64,000 bases of DNA from Pyrocephalus nanus (GCA_038380795.1 CM076275.1:6481001-6545000); one strand, 5' to 3'; shown: positions 13,690-27,171, counted from the stretch's first letter. The notes: generated by a model from the sequence alone, not told the origin. Numbers and translations: made by a program.

Positions 13690-14200
13690 GTTAATCTGAG
13701 TCTTCTGGTCGCTTTGCGGTCAATGATGATGCATCTGCATTAATCCTGTTTCTGTCCACACATCTTAATTCACCCTGAGAGCACTGCTAAGTTCTTTTGT
13801 TAATTGTTTTCTCCCTGTCTCCCCCCGTGAAGTGAAGTTCATTCTGTGAACCACGCTGATGCAGCCAGGTTAATAACTATTGATGTCGCCACGTTAATAA
13901 CCGTCTTGCCGCCCATGAATCTGAGCCTCCCCCGATGAGGTGGTGGACATGACCCACTTAATCATTACATCTCCCTGTCCATGGATCTCAGTTCGCCCTG
14001 TGAAATGTTAATCATTCTGACTAGCTAATCACGATAATTTCTCACTGTCCAAGAGTGTGAGTTCAGCCTATGAACAGCACCAATGTCCTTGTTACTCGTT
14101 GTAATCTCTTGCTGCTCACAGACTGCAAAGTACAGGGATGTCTCTGCTGATCACTTCAATCTCTCACTGCCTGGGGGCTGAGGAGCTCCCTGTGCTTTCC
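13690..14200. repeat. Degenerate tandem array, period about 60-70 bp
   Basis: A GTTAAT-like start recurs at about 13690, 13740, 13799, 13869, 13893, 13957, 14007/14025 and 14091, with weaker copies to about 14150-14200. After each start comes a pyrimidine segment like tctccctgtcc, then an atctcagttc-like piece, then ccctgtgaa. The unit is therefore about 60-70 bp, with one shortened copy (13869-13892). Copies have diverged well beyond simple slippage. The array carries about 13 CpGs in 415 bp, more than its flanks. I read it as an old minisatellite; a repeat-derived regulatory array is also possible. Confidence 0.6.
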
Positions 14201-17200
14201 AAAGGATGCCCAGGGCACTTTACTCTCCTTCCATCCCCAGTTCTGGGGCCACTGCAAATCCTTCTCTTCAACAGCAAAGTTTTCCTGGCAGCTGCCTTCA
14301 CGAAACCAGCTGTGTGCCACCTCTCCAGAGTGACATGTTGAGTAACAGAGTGTGTTTGCCTGCAGAGCAGCCTGGCTCTGTGGGTTGGATGCTGATTTCC
14401 TGACAGGTGAGCTCAGAGCACAGAGATAAGCATTAACTCAATGAGACATTTCAGTTCCTTCTGCTGAGCTGCACCGTTGTGCTGGGGAGGTCTGATAGGA
14501 CTGTAAAACTAAATAGGTGTTGATGTGGTACCACACGCTGTTCCCTTATGTTGGTTCCAGCATGGGGCCCAGTGCTTTTAATGAACACTTACAGCTGTTA
14601 ATGCCTCCGCCTTTGCCATCCTGAATCATTGTGGGAACCCGGCGGACGTGGAGAGGGAAGATCAATCACAGCTTTCGGGCATTGTGAAGTCCCACCACTT
14701 TTCTACCCTGTGTGTGGAGAATGTGGTCATGATTGAAGCTTGGAAAGGATATAAGTTGAAACTACACAGATTGCAGAAGACATTTTGTGAACTTGAGCCC
14801 AAGTCTTTAACACAGGCATATAATTGCAGTAAGGACTCTGGAACTGCATGTAATATTTGAACAAGAATCTTGGCTCACTGTCAGCAGGTTTTCCCCCACA
14901 TGCTCTGTACAGCTCCTCCCAAGGCTCCTTGAAGTGCTGGTTCTCTCTCTGAAAACTCAGCAAGTTGAATTGAGAAGCAGCTTTAAAAGAAACTGCTGAA
15001 AGCAACTTTGTGAGGCAAAGAAGTAGAAATAACAGTGTGAAGCAAAATCTAAAAGGAGCCACCTCCCTCTTCAGAGAGCCACAGAGCCAGTGTCACCAGG
15101 CATCTTTAAGAGGCAGGAGGCAGAGGTCATCTTCCCTGCTGAACTCCAAGTGATTGCTTTTTTCCAGACACTTGGGCAGCTTACTGAAAATTTATTAGGT
15201 GACACAGTAAACTTGTTGTCAAGTTTTTGTTTCATTATTTTTTTTTTATTTCCCTTCCTCTCATCCTCATATTGGTTTGGGAGTTTAGACTAATAAACAG
15301 GCAGTTAGTTTGATTATAAGTGGCATATGTTCTGCTGTGGGAGACACAGACTCGGGGGCATTTCATGCACGTGTTTTGAGAATAAGAAACTGTCACTCCT
15401 GGGTACAATGGTAAATAGCTTTTTTTTTTTTTTTCCAGTGAAATACTGGAAGTTCATTCATGCAGATGATTTTGTGTTTTATGAAAATCCTAGGGGAGGG
15501 AAGGCTGGTGTCTCAGAAAACAATAAAGAAAGAAGAAGTTGGAGGGAGTGAGATTTATACCTAGTGTACCTAATTAGCATTAAAATAAAGCAGAATATGA
15601 AAAGGTGAAACTAAATGCTTCAGAAATACTGAATAAAAGGGAAGCAGTTAACAAAGACTGATCTTGAAAAGATTTATGAAGGTATTTCCCAATGGTGTAA
15701 TGGGAGGAGTATGGAAAACCAATGCTGCTCCTTTTGTACAGTGCCAGGAATGAAGGAGGCAGATACATCCTGGTTTTTTTGCTCATGTTAGGCTGTCTGC
15801 AGCCTGGTTGAGGTGGTTAGAGCAGGTGAGAGAAGCCAAAGCTTCCATGGCCCTTCCTGGATAATGAGAAGTGACAGCTCTCCAGCACCTGAGCCCCTGC
15901 TCTGCAAAGGGAGCTGGGTAAACAGCCCAAATTTTCATTATTGTTTGTAAACATCTCATTTGCAAGCACGAAGTGTTTTTTAGGATTTCACTTCTGGGAT
16001 GCTCTGAGCACACAGTTCCCAGCACCTTCCTTTCCTGATTAGTCCTGAAGTGAACCAGCCCAGCCTCAGCCTCCCAAACAGCTCCATTCCTTCCCACAGA
16101 TTTAAAACATCTCCATCACTATAGCAGATATACTGCACATGGGCAAGGGAGTCACATTTTAAAAGAAGCTCAGGAACAGAAATCTCATTTCTAAAGATAA
16201 TTTCAGTCATGTCTGCACTGCAATAAAGCCCAAGACGAGCAGCCAGCCTGCTGTTTATACTCACCTTAAATCTTAAAGTGTAAGCTTTTAAATGTTGCGG
16301 GTTTTTTAACCAGGCCAAGAAGCTTTCTCCTACCACGATCTGAGCACACTGACTATATTTACCAAGTGTAATTCACTTTAAGGAGAGTGAAAAAAACCAC
16401 TTATCTCAAGAAACATGAAAGCTGGAAAGAAAAAAAGGCAGCAGGACATAAAATATGAACTATCAGAGCTTTTCTCACAAGCTTAGCTGTATGAGAAATG
16501 GAAATATTTAAGTTTCTAGTTCGGATGTATTATTCTGTATAGCCCCTTGGAGAACTGCTGCAACCAGACTAGCATCAGGAGGAGAAATATAGTGATCTTA
16601 TTAGTGCCATTAGGATATGTTCTGCAGAATCACCAGTAATCATTCTCTGTCGTATATGTTGCAATTTTTCTCTTGTGCTGTCGTACTTGTATCCCACTCC
16701 CCTAACTGTAAAGGCAGAACAAGTAGCATGAAATCTTAAGGTTATTGTTTTTTCCTAAAATGACCTCAGGTTTGTGTGTTCATGTACATGATGCTCATGG
16801 TGTGTATGGCCGGTCTTGGCATTTATCAGCACATCTTCTGACTGTGCATCACAGACTCCTTCCCACTTTGTAACCTTGTCCTGATGGCTGAGATCCTCTG
16901 GCATTCAACTGCATTTTGGATCTTCTGTCTTTAGATCTCATCTGTGACAAATGCTGGCTGATGGTGGCAGCAGGTGTGGAGTCCCGTGGTGTTCAGTGTT
17001 TGAGATGCACGTGGCAGGACGGCGACTGCAAGAAGATTTCCCCTTCTGTGACATCAGTTGCAGGCTGATCTTCTCCTGTTGGGTGTACCATGCACAGAGG
17101 TAGGTGTTTGCAGCCCCCAGGACTGAAGGTACATCAACTATCCCCTGGTTTGTGAGGGTTTTCTAATTGAAATTATAGCAGGATTTCTTTGTGTGATAAT

Positions 17201-17999
17201 TCAGGTATAGTAACTTCTCATTCCTCAATGGAGCTGCTTTGTGGAATTTATTAATCTGTGTGGTTCTATTCCTGGACTCCTCAAGATACAGACTTCTTGG
17301 GTTTTTCCCCAAAGTATATATTTATTTGTTGTCAATAGTTTAGACTCACCAGTTGCCAGAATTTTGAACCTGCAGATAGTTCAGACTAGAAAGCATTTGT
17401 AGGTTGACCATCTAATGCTCATAAAAGCCAAGTGTGGTACTTAATCCAGTTCCCACAATTTCCTCCATCTAAAACCTTGAACTAGTTTAAAATCAAAGGG
17501 CAAAATAAAACAGAGGATATTCTGACTTAAGAGACTGGAAGGATTTTCTCCAACTATATCAGCTTCCTGACACAGCTTCAGGCTTTGATTCCACGATACC
17601 CTGCACCTATCCCTTCTTAATACAAAGACTTTCCAAGTCAATAAATTCTGTATTTCTCCTTGTCCTCCCTGAGAGCTCTGCACACACATCAATGCTGGAT
17701 AACAGCACCAGGTCCTGGTCTGACCAGGTTGGTGCAACCCCAGACCCCTCTTCTCCAGCCCACTCCAGCTGGACACCTAGTGCAGGCTCCCCACTCTCAA
17801 ATTTGGGCTTCTCTGAATCTCAAAATCCTCTTTCTAAGCTGGACAAGGAAAAATAATGAGGAAAATTTCATTTGTGCAGGCCTGAATCTGCCTATTTCCC
17901 ACTCTTAGATTTTTTTGGGCAGGAAAAAAGTCCTGCAAAATAAAAGAAAGGGAAAATAACCATCAACGAGGCTACCTGCAACAAATATCTTTAGGAGTT
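14201..17999. other. Non-coding unique sequence, no gene recognised
   Basis: Open frames up to about 118 codons (14727-15062, 15783-16097, 15980-16336, 17441-17776, all minus) have no recognisable domain, and pairs of them overlap in different frames. A T15 run lies at 15420-15434. AT-rich, CNE-like texture is visible at about 16120-16360. No RNA gene or transposon was recognised. Confidence 0.55.
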
Positions 18000-18540
18000 T
18001 GGTGCATATGCAAATGAGGAGCCTCTTGGGAAAAATGCAGACTTTATTTTGATTTTACATTAGAACTCTCATAGTCAGTGTAAATTTGCTTGGATTTGCA
18101 CAGGCTGCTGCTAAATCAGTTTAAAACAAAATATAATTTCCAAGCCAAATTATCTATTGGGATGAATAATTTTCCTGATTTTGAATGGATTTTTTCCAGG
18201 AGAAAATCTGGCCAGTCTTGCTTAACCAAATCACAGCTTGGACCGTAGGCCTGGAAGCAGGATACATTTGGATGTTTTAACCTCCAATAAATAGCAAATA
18301 GAGAATGCTGATGCCACCCAGTGCAAAATAAAATAAAACAATATGTGTAATGAGCCGATTAAAAATGCAGCTTTAAAAAAAAAAAAAATCACTTTTCATT
18401 TTCTCACAATCCATCAGGGCTGTCAATAGGTCTTTTATTGCTTCAGCGCATTGTTATTAATAGTGCAGAAAAATGCAGATTGTAGGCTTGGGGGCTCCAT
18501 AAGTTTCCTGTGGATATTCCAGGAAAAGTAAAATGCAGGT
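18000..18540. promoter_or_regulatory. AT-rich block with POU octamer, candidate regulatory element
   Basis: Non-repetitive AT-rich sequence opening with an intact octamer ATGCAAAT at 18008-18015 and followed by several TAAT/ATTA cores. A 14-nt A run sits at 18375-18388. No transposon tail or polyadenylation signal precedes the A run, so I do not read it as a retroposed end. Enhancer-like texture only; conservation untested. Confidence 0.2.
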
Positions 18541-19845
18541 GAGATGTGCAGTAGCAAAAGGGAAGAAGACTGCCCAGGGTGGGCAGTGTGGGAAGCCCCA
18601 CGACACACTGATGAGCCCTGGGCAACATGGAGATGCTCAGATTTTGTCAGAAATAATTACTCTTATGAATTACCTAAACCCAGTAAAGCTCCATGTGTGT
18701 TTTCCAGTTCGTGGCTGTGAGTGGCTTTGAACAAATTTGCTGTAATTCACCTCCAAAGACAATAAGATGAATTCCAGTACAGCCATTCCCAACCAGAACT
18801 TAAATTGGCCACAATTCTGGTTAATGCATAGAAGGGATTGATTTCAACATTTGTGTTTGGTCTCCTGAGGGCTCCTGCGTGTGGAAATCCTGATAGCTGT
18901 CAGTATGTCAACACAACCTTAAAAAAGTCATCATTTCCAGTGCTGTCCTGTCTGCTCACATTTCCTGCTGCTGATGAGTAAATATGGTACCTACTTATCC
19001 CTCCTCCACCCAGTGAGCTTGCTGTGTTTACCTCTGACTGTTGAATGCCATTGTAAATTTATTACATAAACCCATGCAAAATATCTTTCTTTTGCTCCTG
19101 ATGTTAGATCTTATTTTCTTTTGAACCATAGCAAGTACCTACCCAATGCACATACTACATTTTGACTTTGAGGTCTCTGCTGACTCCTAACCTATTCATG
19201 AAGAACACCATGGACTGCAGGAGTATTTTATAGCCTTTAAGAAGATGTTTCTCTGAATGCCACAACTTAAGATCCCTTAATAGAGATAAAGTTCCTGGTC
19301 TCCTTCAGATTCTGGTTGTTTTTGTCAGCCAACAAAGCATAAAAACAGAACTACATTTTACAGTATTAATGATCAGCTGTAAAAACCTGACATAACATTT
19401 TTATAGCACTATAACTAATCTTTTTATTATCAAGTTGCAATGGTTTGCATCAAATATATATCATCTGTAGTTAACTTTAAAACTTTTACAAGTTGATGGT
19501 GGACTAATTAAGTTTATAAATATATGGGTTTGTTTCAAATACTTAATACTTTATATAGAGGATGTAAAACTGCCTGCCAAACTTTTCCTGCTGTAAGAGC
19601 TCTGACAGTGTATCTCAGTTCACAGGTGGAAGCAGAGCCTGAGAGCTGAATTATGGCTTTGCCTGTGATGTTAGCTTAGGGCAACAACCTGTCTGCTGGG
19701 ATGGCAAATTGAGCTTATCAGTCACTTGACCCATTAATAGAGCTTAAAATTCTCCAGTGCTGGACTTGAGGGGATGCAGTGTTGCCTTGAACTCCTGGGA
19801 ATGTAGCTCCCAGAGGTCTTGACAGTCACAGTCCTCTGGGAATTT
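18541..19845. other. Non-coding unique sequence, nothing recognised
   Basis: No gene or repeat was recognised. The segment 19300-19560 is very AT-rich (several TTTATA/TAATTAA strings), similar in texture to the candidate elements elsewhere. Open frames are under 70 codons. Confidence 0.55.
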
Positions 19846-20283
19846 TCATTCCAGAGGAAATAAGAGAGAAATGGGAACAGGGATAGAGGGAAGGATGAAA
19901 AATAAGTTCTCTAGACTCATGTGTAATAAACCATGGGAAAAGAAAATGGGCAGGATCACTGTGCCTTGGCTAAATTGCATGATGGAAGTGCTTGAGAGAT
20001 AATTAAAGGCTATTTTAAACTGCTTCACCATGTTTGCTCTCAGTGACTTGCCATAAAAAGGAGCAGGAAAGGGAACTGGTACAGGCTCATCAGAAACTTC
20101 TTTTCTTCCTTTACCAGAGCAAACTCTATGCCCTGATGCTGATGCTTTGGCAGCGACACATACTCTGCCTTCACACAGCAGCCACTTTGAAAGGTCTGGC
20201 AGGGTTTGCAGAGTAGTGTCTTGGCTCCTCTGGGGTTGCTTTAGAAGGGAGTCACAGGAAGGGTTCAGGGAGCTTCCCTGCAT
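19846..20283 (-). other. Longest ATG-started open frame in its area, probably chance
   Basis: On the minus strand an open frame of 145 codons runs from an ATG at 20283 to a stop at 19846. It stays open upstream to about 20472, but that extension has no earlier ATG and begins only at a GTG. The predicted protein is rich in Ser, Pro, Phe and Leu, with no recognised domain. A hydrophobic stretch near the C-terminus could mimic a membrane segment. The region is locally GC-richer, which lengthens chance frames, and plus-strand frames overlap it. I see no splice or promoter evidence and list it only for completeness. Confidence 0.1.
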
Positions 20284-23200
20284 CCTCAGAACTCTCAGTT
20301 GGGGCACAGCAGTGCCGTGCTGGGGAGCCTGGCTGTTCACTCTGCCTGTATGGACTGGACACAGCCCCTGCAAAGCTCGTGTGGATGGGGATGATTGAAA
20401 TATTTGCTTGGAGCTGCTGTAATTGTCCCAGCAGTGGCCTTGAAACACCTTTTGTGCATGAAATTGAAACACTTACAGGAATAGCAGATATCTGAGCCTG
20501 TGGTGGATGTATCGGTGCTGGCCTTGAGAGCAATCCAGAGTATCCCGTGCACTCTTGAGAGGTTTTTTATATGTTTTAGCTGACTAGTACCAATGATGCA
20601 AAGGTGTGAGTGAATGTCTCGCTGACTGGCTGTACAGCACTGGCTGCATCCTTCTAGCAGACCTGCAAGTTATAAATCTAGCTGACTTGAGATGTCACAA
20701 ATTGGAGCTTAATTACAATGCGTTAAAAAAGCTCAAAGCATCGTGATTACTGGGTTTTCAAACCTAAAGGGGACTCACTGAAGTAATTTTGGCTGATTAC
20801 AGATATTCTGAACCTGCCTTGTCTAAGTGAGTTTAATTTTTTTTCACCTGTCATTTATCTGCTTTTGAGAAACGTAATTGCAACATTTGTTCAGAGCTAT
20901 AAGCCTCTGAAACAGCAAAGGAGTTTTTTCCCTCTATGCAAACATTAAAAAAACAAAAGGGGAAAGGAAAGAATATTTTTGAGACAGACTTTGGCACATA
21001 CACGTCTGTGCACAGACACATGGCCTTTTTTAGTTTATTTTAATATCTTCGAAATACATATATCTCAGGGGGAAGCTTAATAAGAAACAGCCAGCTGAAG
21101 CAAGGATTTTAGGAAGCAAAAAAAAGGCAGGAGACTTGTGCTGTAGAAACAGCAGTTCAAACAGTGAAAAAGAGGACACAGCTGTGCACATCACAAATCC
21201 ACAGCTGGGCAAGTGGAAAGAGAATATTCCCACATCTTCCCTTATAAATCATCCCTCACCTTTCAAATCCCTTAGTTTTCTGTTGTGTTGAACAATTTTA
21301 TATCGAGGGAGAGAGAGTTATTTGCATTTTCCTCCTCCTGCTGTTCATGATATCTAGGTCAGTCATACCTACCAAAGCCCCAAAAAAGCACCGCGGATTT
21401 CTTCGGTGTCCTTCGTAGCAGGGTGTTTTTTTTATCCTTCAGAGTCAAGGATTCTCCAGCAAAAGAAAAAGGGAGGCCTTAGCAGCAGGTGCATAAACCA
21501 ATATACAGAGAAATCTAAGAGGAAAAGCCAACAGAGACTCTGTCTCCAAAAGACTCACACCGGTGAGGTCCGAGGAGAAGGTGAGAGCAGCATTGTTTTG
21601 AAAACACCTTTCTGGACCCTGGGTGAGCAATCAAACAAGCCAGGCTTGGACACTCACTGTAACTCTTTTGGTAGTGTTTGTAAAGGAACAAAGCCCTGAA
21701 TCCCCTCCAGCTCCATGAATTAGTTATTTCCTCCCCATTCTTAAAAACAGCTGAAGGCAGAGCAGCACAGATTCTGCTTATGCTGTTTCTCAGGGTTCGA
21801 GTTTGAGCACAGCAGCCAAAGCAGGTTTGGTAGAAGAACTGTACAACATAAGTACAAAATAGCTAGATCCAAGGATTTTTGGTGGTTAGATTTTCCACAG
21901 AACTGTACAAACTTGGTACTGTACCAGCAACATATACTCAAATGTTGAATATTCAGACTCCTATTTAAACTGAAGATGGACTCGGAGGCTTTTGATCTTC
22001 ATGTGTCCCTGGGTTTTGATTCAGAATATCAGATCATAAAATCTGTGAGGGGCTGGTCTACATCTGCAAAATACCAGCTCTCATCCTAGTAATTGTGCTC
22101 CAGAGTTGCACCTAGGTAATAGCTTACATGATAATGGAAACTGGGGAGTTTTGCTTGTTCTGGCTAAACCAAGATGTTTTCATATGAAGTAAAATATTGA
22201 AGTGCCTTTTGCTTGAATAATCCATATTACCTAAAAACATTTAAAAGAACATTTCCAGCAGCCAGATTTGGTGTGCAGTATTCAAACCCCTCAGTGCTGT
22301 AGTGTATCATCATAAAATGTAGCAGAAAAGTGGGAGAACACCACATGTACCTGAGAATGGTGAAGGAAATGTGGTTAGACAGAAGAGAGAGAACAGCATC
22401 CTGACCACTTCCAGATTGGAAGTTTTTTCAATCCTTCTGCTATGGTCAACTGGAAAATTACCCTTTAATTCTCATAACCACAGAAATGCCATACTTTGGG
22501 AGCACACATCTCCAAATGAGAGGTGACAGCTTTGGAATGAGTGTATATATTATAGTTGTTCTAGGAAGAAAAGAAGTTGAGGATTATGTTAGTATAATAA
22601 AAGTTTATCTGTCAGTGTTATAAGAGTATATCTTTTTCATACCAAATCTGAGCAAGGTAATGTGCACCTTTTTATCACACAGTCGGGCTAAATACAATCC
22701 CTGATACAATGCCAGTAAAGTTATGCCAAGGATAAATTATGTTAACATTTAATTAGTTCAAGCAGTCTGTGGATAATATGGGAGACTAAAGAATGGACAC
22801 ATAGAACTCACCATATGATAAAAATTCTGCTTGTCTTCCTCCTCCTGTCCATGCCTTACATTGAACAAGACAGTCTGCTTCCCCAGAGGTGGCTGAAAGT
22901 TCTGTTTTCCACCAAATATAAAAAGAGAAAAGTTTTGCAGTGTATTTCAAAGATTTTTTTCTTAAATATTAATGAGAAAAATAATAAGAATGAAAATGTT
23001 TTAATTTTCTGAGAGCTCCCGAGAAAAAATGACTGAAAACTGATAACTATTCTCAAGTTTCTAGTTAATTCTTTTTAATGCTTAACTTGAAAACAATCTG
23101 TAAAAAGACAGATTAGGTCTAGGCTTTGTAGTTATAAACACCCTGAAGACATTGGATTCCAATTTATTACAATGAACCATTTCAGTTTCTGAAAAAAGAC

Positions 23201-25399
23201 TGTTTTGAGAAAATATTTTTAGCTGCTCAAATCAGTGTTTTTCAGCAAGCACTGTAAGAAAACATTTTAAAATGACCAGAAAGTAGAAATCAGACTAATC
23301 TGAACTCACTTTTGCCCAGAATCTGTAAGTTTCCATCAGTGTGGTGGGCTAACACAGAGGGAAACATAATTATTACAGCACAAAAGAACAGAGTATTGAC
23401 ACCCTGTCATTGGATCAACCAGATCTGTTCTGTAGGCTCAGGGAATAAATTACTGTGTTAAAATATAGTGTCTTCTTATAGAACACATTTGTTTTCTCTC
23501 TCAGCATTTTTTTTAATGACTTCTCATAACAAGAACTTGGGTGCACCCATTTTTTCCAGGCTGTCTGTGCAACACCTTGGATGATGTTTTAGAGGGAATG
23601 CAGATTTCAGGGTTGATGTCTGTGTGTCCTTGGGTGACAAGGGAGTAGTGGCAGAACAGCCTGGAACGTTGTGGTGGGGTATCTTACAGCAGCCTAATTA
23701 TCTCATGTCTGGGTGCCTATCTACAGTAAACTAGATGAGTTTCTAATTTTTTTCAGTACTGTGGGATGAGTCAATGTAATTCTAATTAAACATTTTCCAT
23801 TGCATAGTGTGGCCAGAGAGCCACATGGGACCATAGTGTGTCAGAATTTCTGACTGCAGCAGGCTGCTTTCTTACCCTATATAGGTCCAACACGGTTATG
23901 AATATGGAGTGATGTTTGGAGCAGATGTTATTTCGTGTTGCTTACAAAAATGCTTGTTTTGTGTTTGGCCAGAGATCTGTCAGGGAGCGTGGAGAGTCCT
24001 GGAGATGTCATGGATACTGTTTCCAAAATATCCAGGTCAAAATCCTGCTCTTGTTTACACCAGGACTCAGAACTTGTGAATTTTCATTTTCTCATCTATG
24101 TAATAGTTGTTCTTAAGTCCCTCGTTGAAGTTTTGTTGAGTTAACTCCAAAGATTGTCACAGTCCAGGAACTCCACAGCAGCTGTGAAGTGATGCTTGGA
24201 TTTTTATTCAGTGGTGTAAGTAGTTAACAGAGTTAATGTCACAGGGTATTCTGTCCTCAGTGATAAGGCACTTCAATTTATTGTCCCCTCATGTAAGGGA
24301 TGAGCTGTGGGAGGGCACCAGAGATGCCTGTTGGTTTATGAACATGCCCCATTTCCAGAAGTCACAGCTGGTCTGGCCCTTTTTCTCCTTCCTCACTGGC
24401 CTCAGCTACCTCATCACAGACCACACACACCATCATCCTTCACTCTGGTTCCTGAGATCTCTCCGGAGCCTTTTTGTTCACCCACCACCTTCCATGCTAT
24501 TTCTGGTTTTCCTTTGCATGTTTTCTTCCCCAATTACTCACTTTCCAGCATTTTCCTGGCCCCAGTATATCAGTCTCCTGTTCCCATATGACTCCCACTA
24601 ATTACAGAGCTATCTTACTGCTTCATGCTACCACCTCTTTTCTAGCTAGTTCTTTAAAAAGGCTGTTAGCTAGAAATACATCATCCTTCAGCTCTGGGCC
24701 TCGAGTCCACTCAGTAAGCATTTTATACAGTCTTAAGAAATGAGGAGAGAAGAAGAAAACAGCAGAGGAATACAAAAAGGATCCTCTAGGAATAAGGTTT
24801 TCAGAAAGTCACGGCTGCTTCATAACTCTGGGCATTAGTCATTTTTCTTACCATGGGTGGTCCCACTATGGACTGAATTCCGAATGCTTTTTCTTACTGT
24901 TCAGCCAAGATGTGACATTGTAGAGCGCTGGAGGAGAGGTGAGACCTGCAGGTGCTCACATCACTGTGCTGTGCAAAGGATCTTTTTCACAAACTTCAGA
25001 GCCTGCTTGTTCCTGTGGCTGTGTTGGTGCCTTGTGGGAAGCCCTGACCATGCTGAGGGGAGGGTGATCCAGCTGGGCTTGGAGCAGGGGTAAAGGAGAA
25101 GCTTGTCCCTTTGTGAGGGTGCTGCAAATGCTGCTGTGGACTGATAAGATAAATCTCAAGGTAGAAAAAGGCAAATGATGTTGCCCTGATTAGCTGCTGC
25201 AGTAACTCAGATGAATGAACTAAGGGCAGTGTTGGAGCTGCTGGTGATGTTTGAATGATGGAGGAGTCAGTGCTCCAGAGTGTAGAATAAGCTCATTCCA
25301 TTGGTTTTCTTAAAAACTGTTTAAAACCTACCACGTTGAGTGGCTACACTGAAACTTGGATGTGTGGTTTCTTCCTACTTTGTGCTACCAGAGCAGGTA
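20284..25399. other. Non-coding unique sequence, no gene recognised
   Basis: Open frames here are up to about 120 codons (24236-24601), in a pyrimidine-rich patch where several frames are open at once. AT-rich, enhancer-like texture is seen at about 20650-20830, 22500-22800 and 23040-23500. A POU octamer lies at 21320-21327, and a small CpG-bearing patch at 21389-21415. No transposon or RNA gene was recognised. Confidence 0.55.
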
Positions 25400-25410
25400 G
25401 GGGGGGGGAC

Positions 25411-25456
25411 ATCACTCCATTTTACACCACTCCTTATGTGAGACAGAGAATCATGT
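25411..25456. repeat. Possible fragment of an old amniote interspersed repeat
   Basis: The order of short pieces (cactcc, then ttttacacca, then tgtgaga, then agaatc) matches what I remember of a dispersed repeat common in turtle, crocodile and bird genomes. The similarity is partial and the segment short, so this is tentative. A related-looking piece is at 35966-36020. A 9-nt G run at 25400-25408 lies just upstream. Confidence 0.25.
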
Positions 25457-25659
25457 GCAAACTCTTGTCCTGGGAAATCCTGTGGACTTCCAGAATGACA
25501 GAGGAAACTTGCTGCCTTTCTTTAGCCAGGCCTCCTGTGTTGTGGCTCTGATGGCTGTGGAGCCCATGCTTAAGAAGTTTGCTGACCCAGACATCTGTGT
25601 CCCTTGGTTTTTTTGTGCCCAGATGATCCCAAAGGGCTGCATTTTGCTGTGCTCCTCTT

Positions 25660-26000
25660 GAGCTCAAATTACACCCAGGAAAAGTACCATGCGTTTACTG
25701 AAGCTCATTAGGGTGAAATGGGAAATACACATATTTCAAAAATATTTTATTTGGCATGCTAATCTTAATTTAGAATTCGTGTTAAGCTGTTGAATCCTTG
25801 GCAACTAACATGAAAACACACTGAATCATAATGAAATACAGTGCTACTGTATTCCATTTTACACCAGCATGACAGCAGCTTTTTCTCTTACTGAAAGTAG
25901 GATTGCTTACATTTTATTTTTATTTATTTTAGGGGAATAAGTAACAAAGCATTTCATAACAAAATCCAGCCGTTAGCTCATATTTTGCTGCATGCATTAG
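25660..26000. promoter_or_regulatory. AT-rich block, candidate non-coding element
   Basis: AT-rich, non-repetitive sequence with TAAT/ATTA cores and a short TTTATTTT-type run at about 25912-25932. No coding frame or transposon signature is visible. Enhancer-like texture only. Confidence 0.15.
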
Positions 26001-27171
26001 TAGTTGTGGAGCAGGAAGAGGGGAAGGAATGACTGCACAAAACTCCAGTAAGTATTTTACTGCTTGGTATTTCCATTCCAGACAGTCTGGACCTCAGTTC
26101 AGAGAGAGTCAAGCAGCACAGAGCAGTGTTTCCAGTGCCAGGCTGGGGGCTGCAATACACAGCTCACCAGTCAGAGGGGTGATCCAACGTGCTGTACATC
26201 ATCAGAACACTGCAGGTAAAGAACACCGTGGTGATACAGGGGAATAATACATGGCTGAGGCTACTTTATGGCAAACAGTTGCTGTGCAGTCATGTGTGTA
26301 ACATTGTAGGAGTGAACACACCCCAGAATTCATCCTCTGCCCTCTTGTAGAAACCAGCAGCTGCAGAATAAGGATTATGAAGTACACAAATCAGTGTAAG
26401 GCTCTTCTTATCCCTTTCCTTGACAGATGTGAGATTGAGGTTGAAGACTGAGGTTTGGTTGCTTTGGGAACTACAATTCAGAGGTACTGATGGAGCAGAG
26501 AAAAAATATATAGCACCCTGAGTGGGCTGAATCATCCCAGTTGTTTCACTCCCCTTTATGCTGAAGCACTTTATTTTTAACAAACAGCCTGAAAAACAGA
26601 AATTTAAGGCCCAATAATAGCATGAAGCAAATGAATTAGTCTTGTAACACCAGAGACTGCCTTGGAAATGCACTATACTCTCCACGGTAATCACTAATTT
26701 TAAGAAAGTAGATTATACCAACTGCCCTATATTTTTTCTTCCTGTTTTCATGAGGAGTGTTTCGTGTGTGGGATACAGCAGAGAAAATACCAGTCTTTAA
26801 GATTCAGAGGGAAAATGCAAAGAGCAGAAGGATAGAAAAGACTTAAATATGGGGGTGTTTTATTTATATTGTGGTTCAAAGAGCTCCAAGTTGCCTGTAG
26901 GCTATGGACGCCTTTCCTTAAAGATGGGCTGAGAATTACCCAGCTCAGGGGAATTGTTAAGACCAGTCAGGACAGGATGCAATGTATATTCTCTCTTCTC
27001 CTGCCCAAGATGTCAGTCATAAGTTAATTTTCCTCTGGACTTCAGATTTCAGTTAGTTCTGCTTGCTGTGTCCTTCATCCTGCTGGATAAGCACCTGAAA
27101 TACTCCCTTGCACTCTCTCCTTCCTCTGCTTCATTAAAGAAGTGAAAAAGCAGGAGATGCTACATAGATGA
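26001..27171. other. Non-coding unique sequence, nothing recognised
   Basis: The longest open frame (134 codons, minus, 26290-26694) has no recognised domain. No repeat or RNA gene was identified before the CR1 copy that begins at about 27172. Confidence 0.55.

Noticed and set aside
15946..15957. tgtaaacatct, like the start of the miR-30 family
   Set aside because: The rest of the mature sequence does not match and there is no precursor hairpin.
19846..20472. 208-codon minus-strand open frame
   Set aside because: The upstream 63 codons have no ATG and start at GTG; only the 145-codon part from 20283 could be translated in a eukaryote, and it has no family match.
22020..22140. ctggtctacatctgcaaaat as an old amniote repeat
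   Set aside because: Only one short word resembles the family; flanks do not match.
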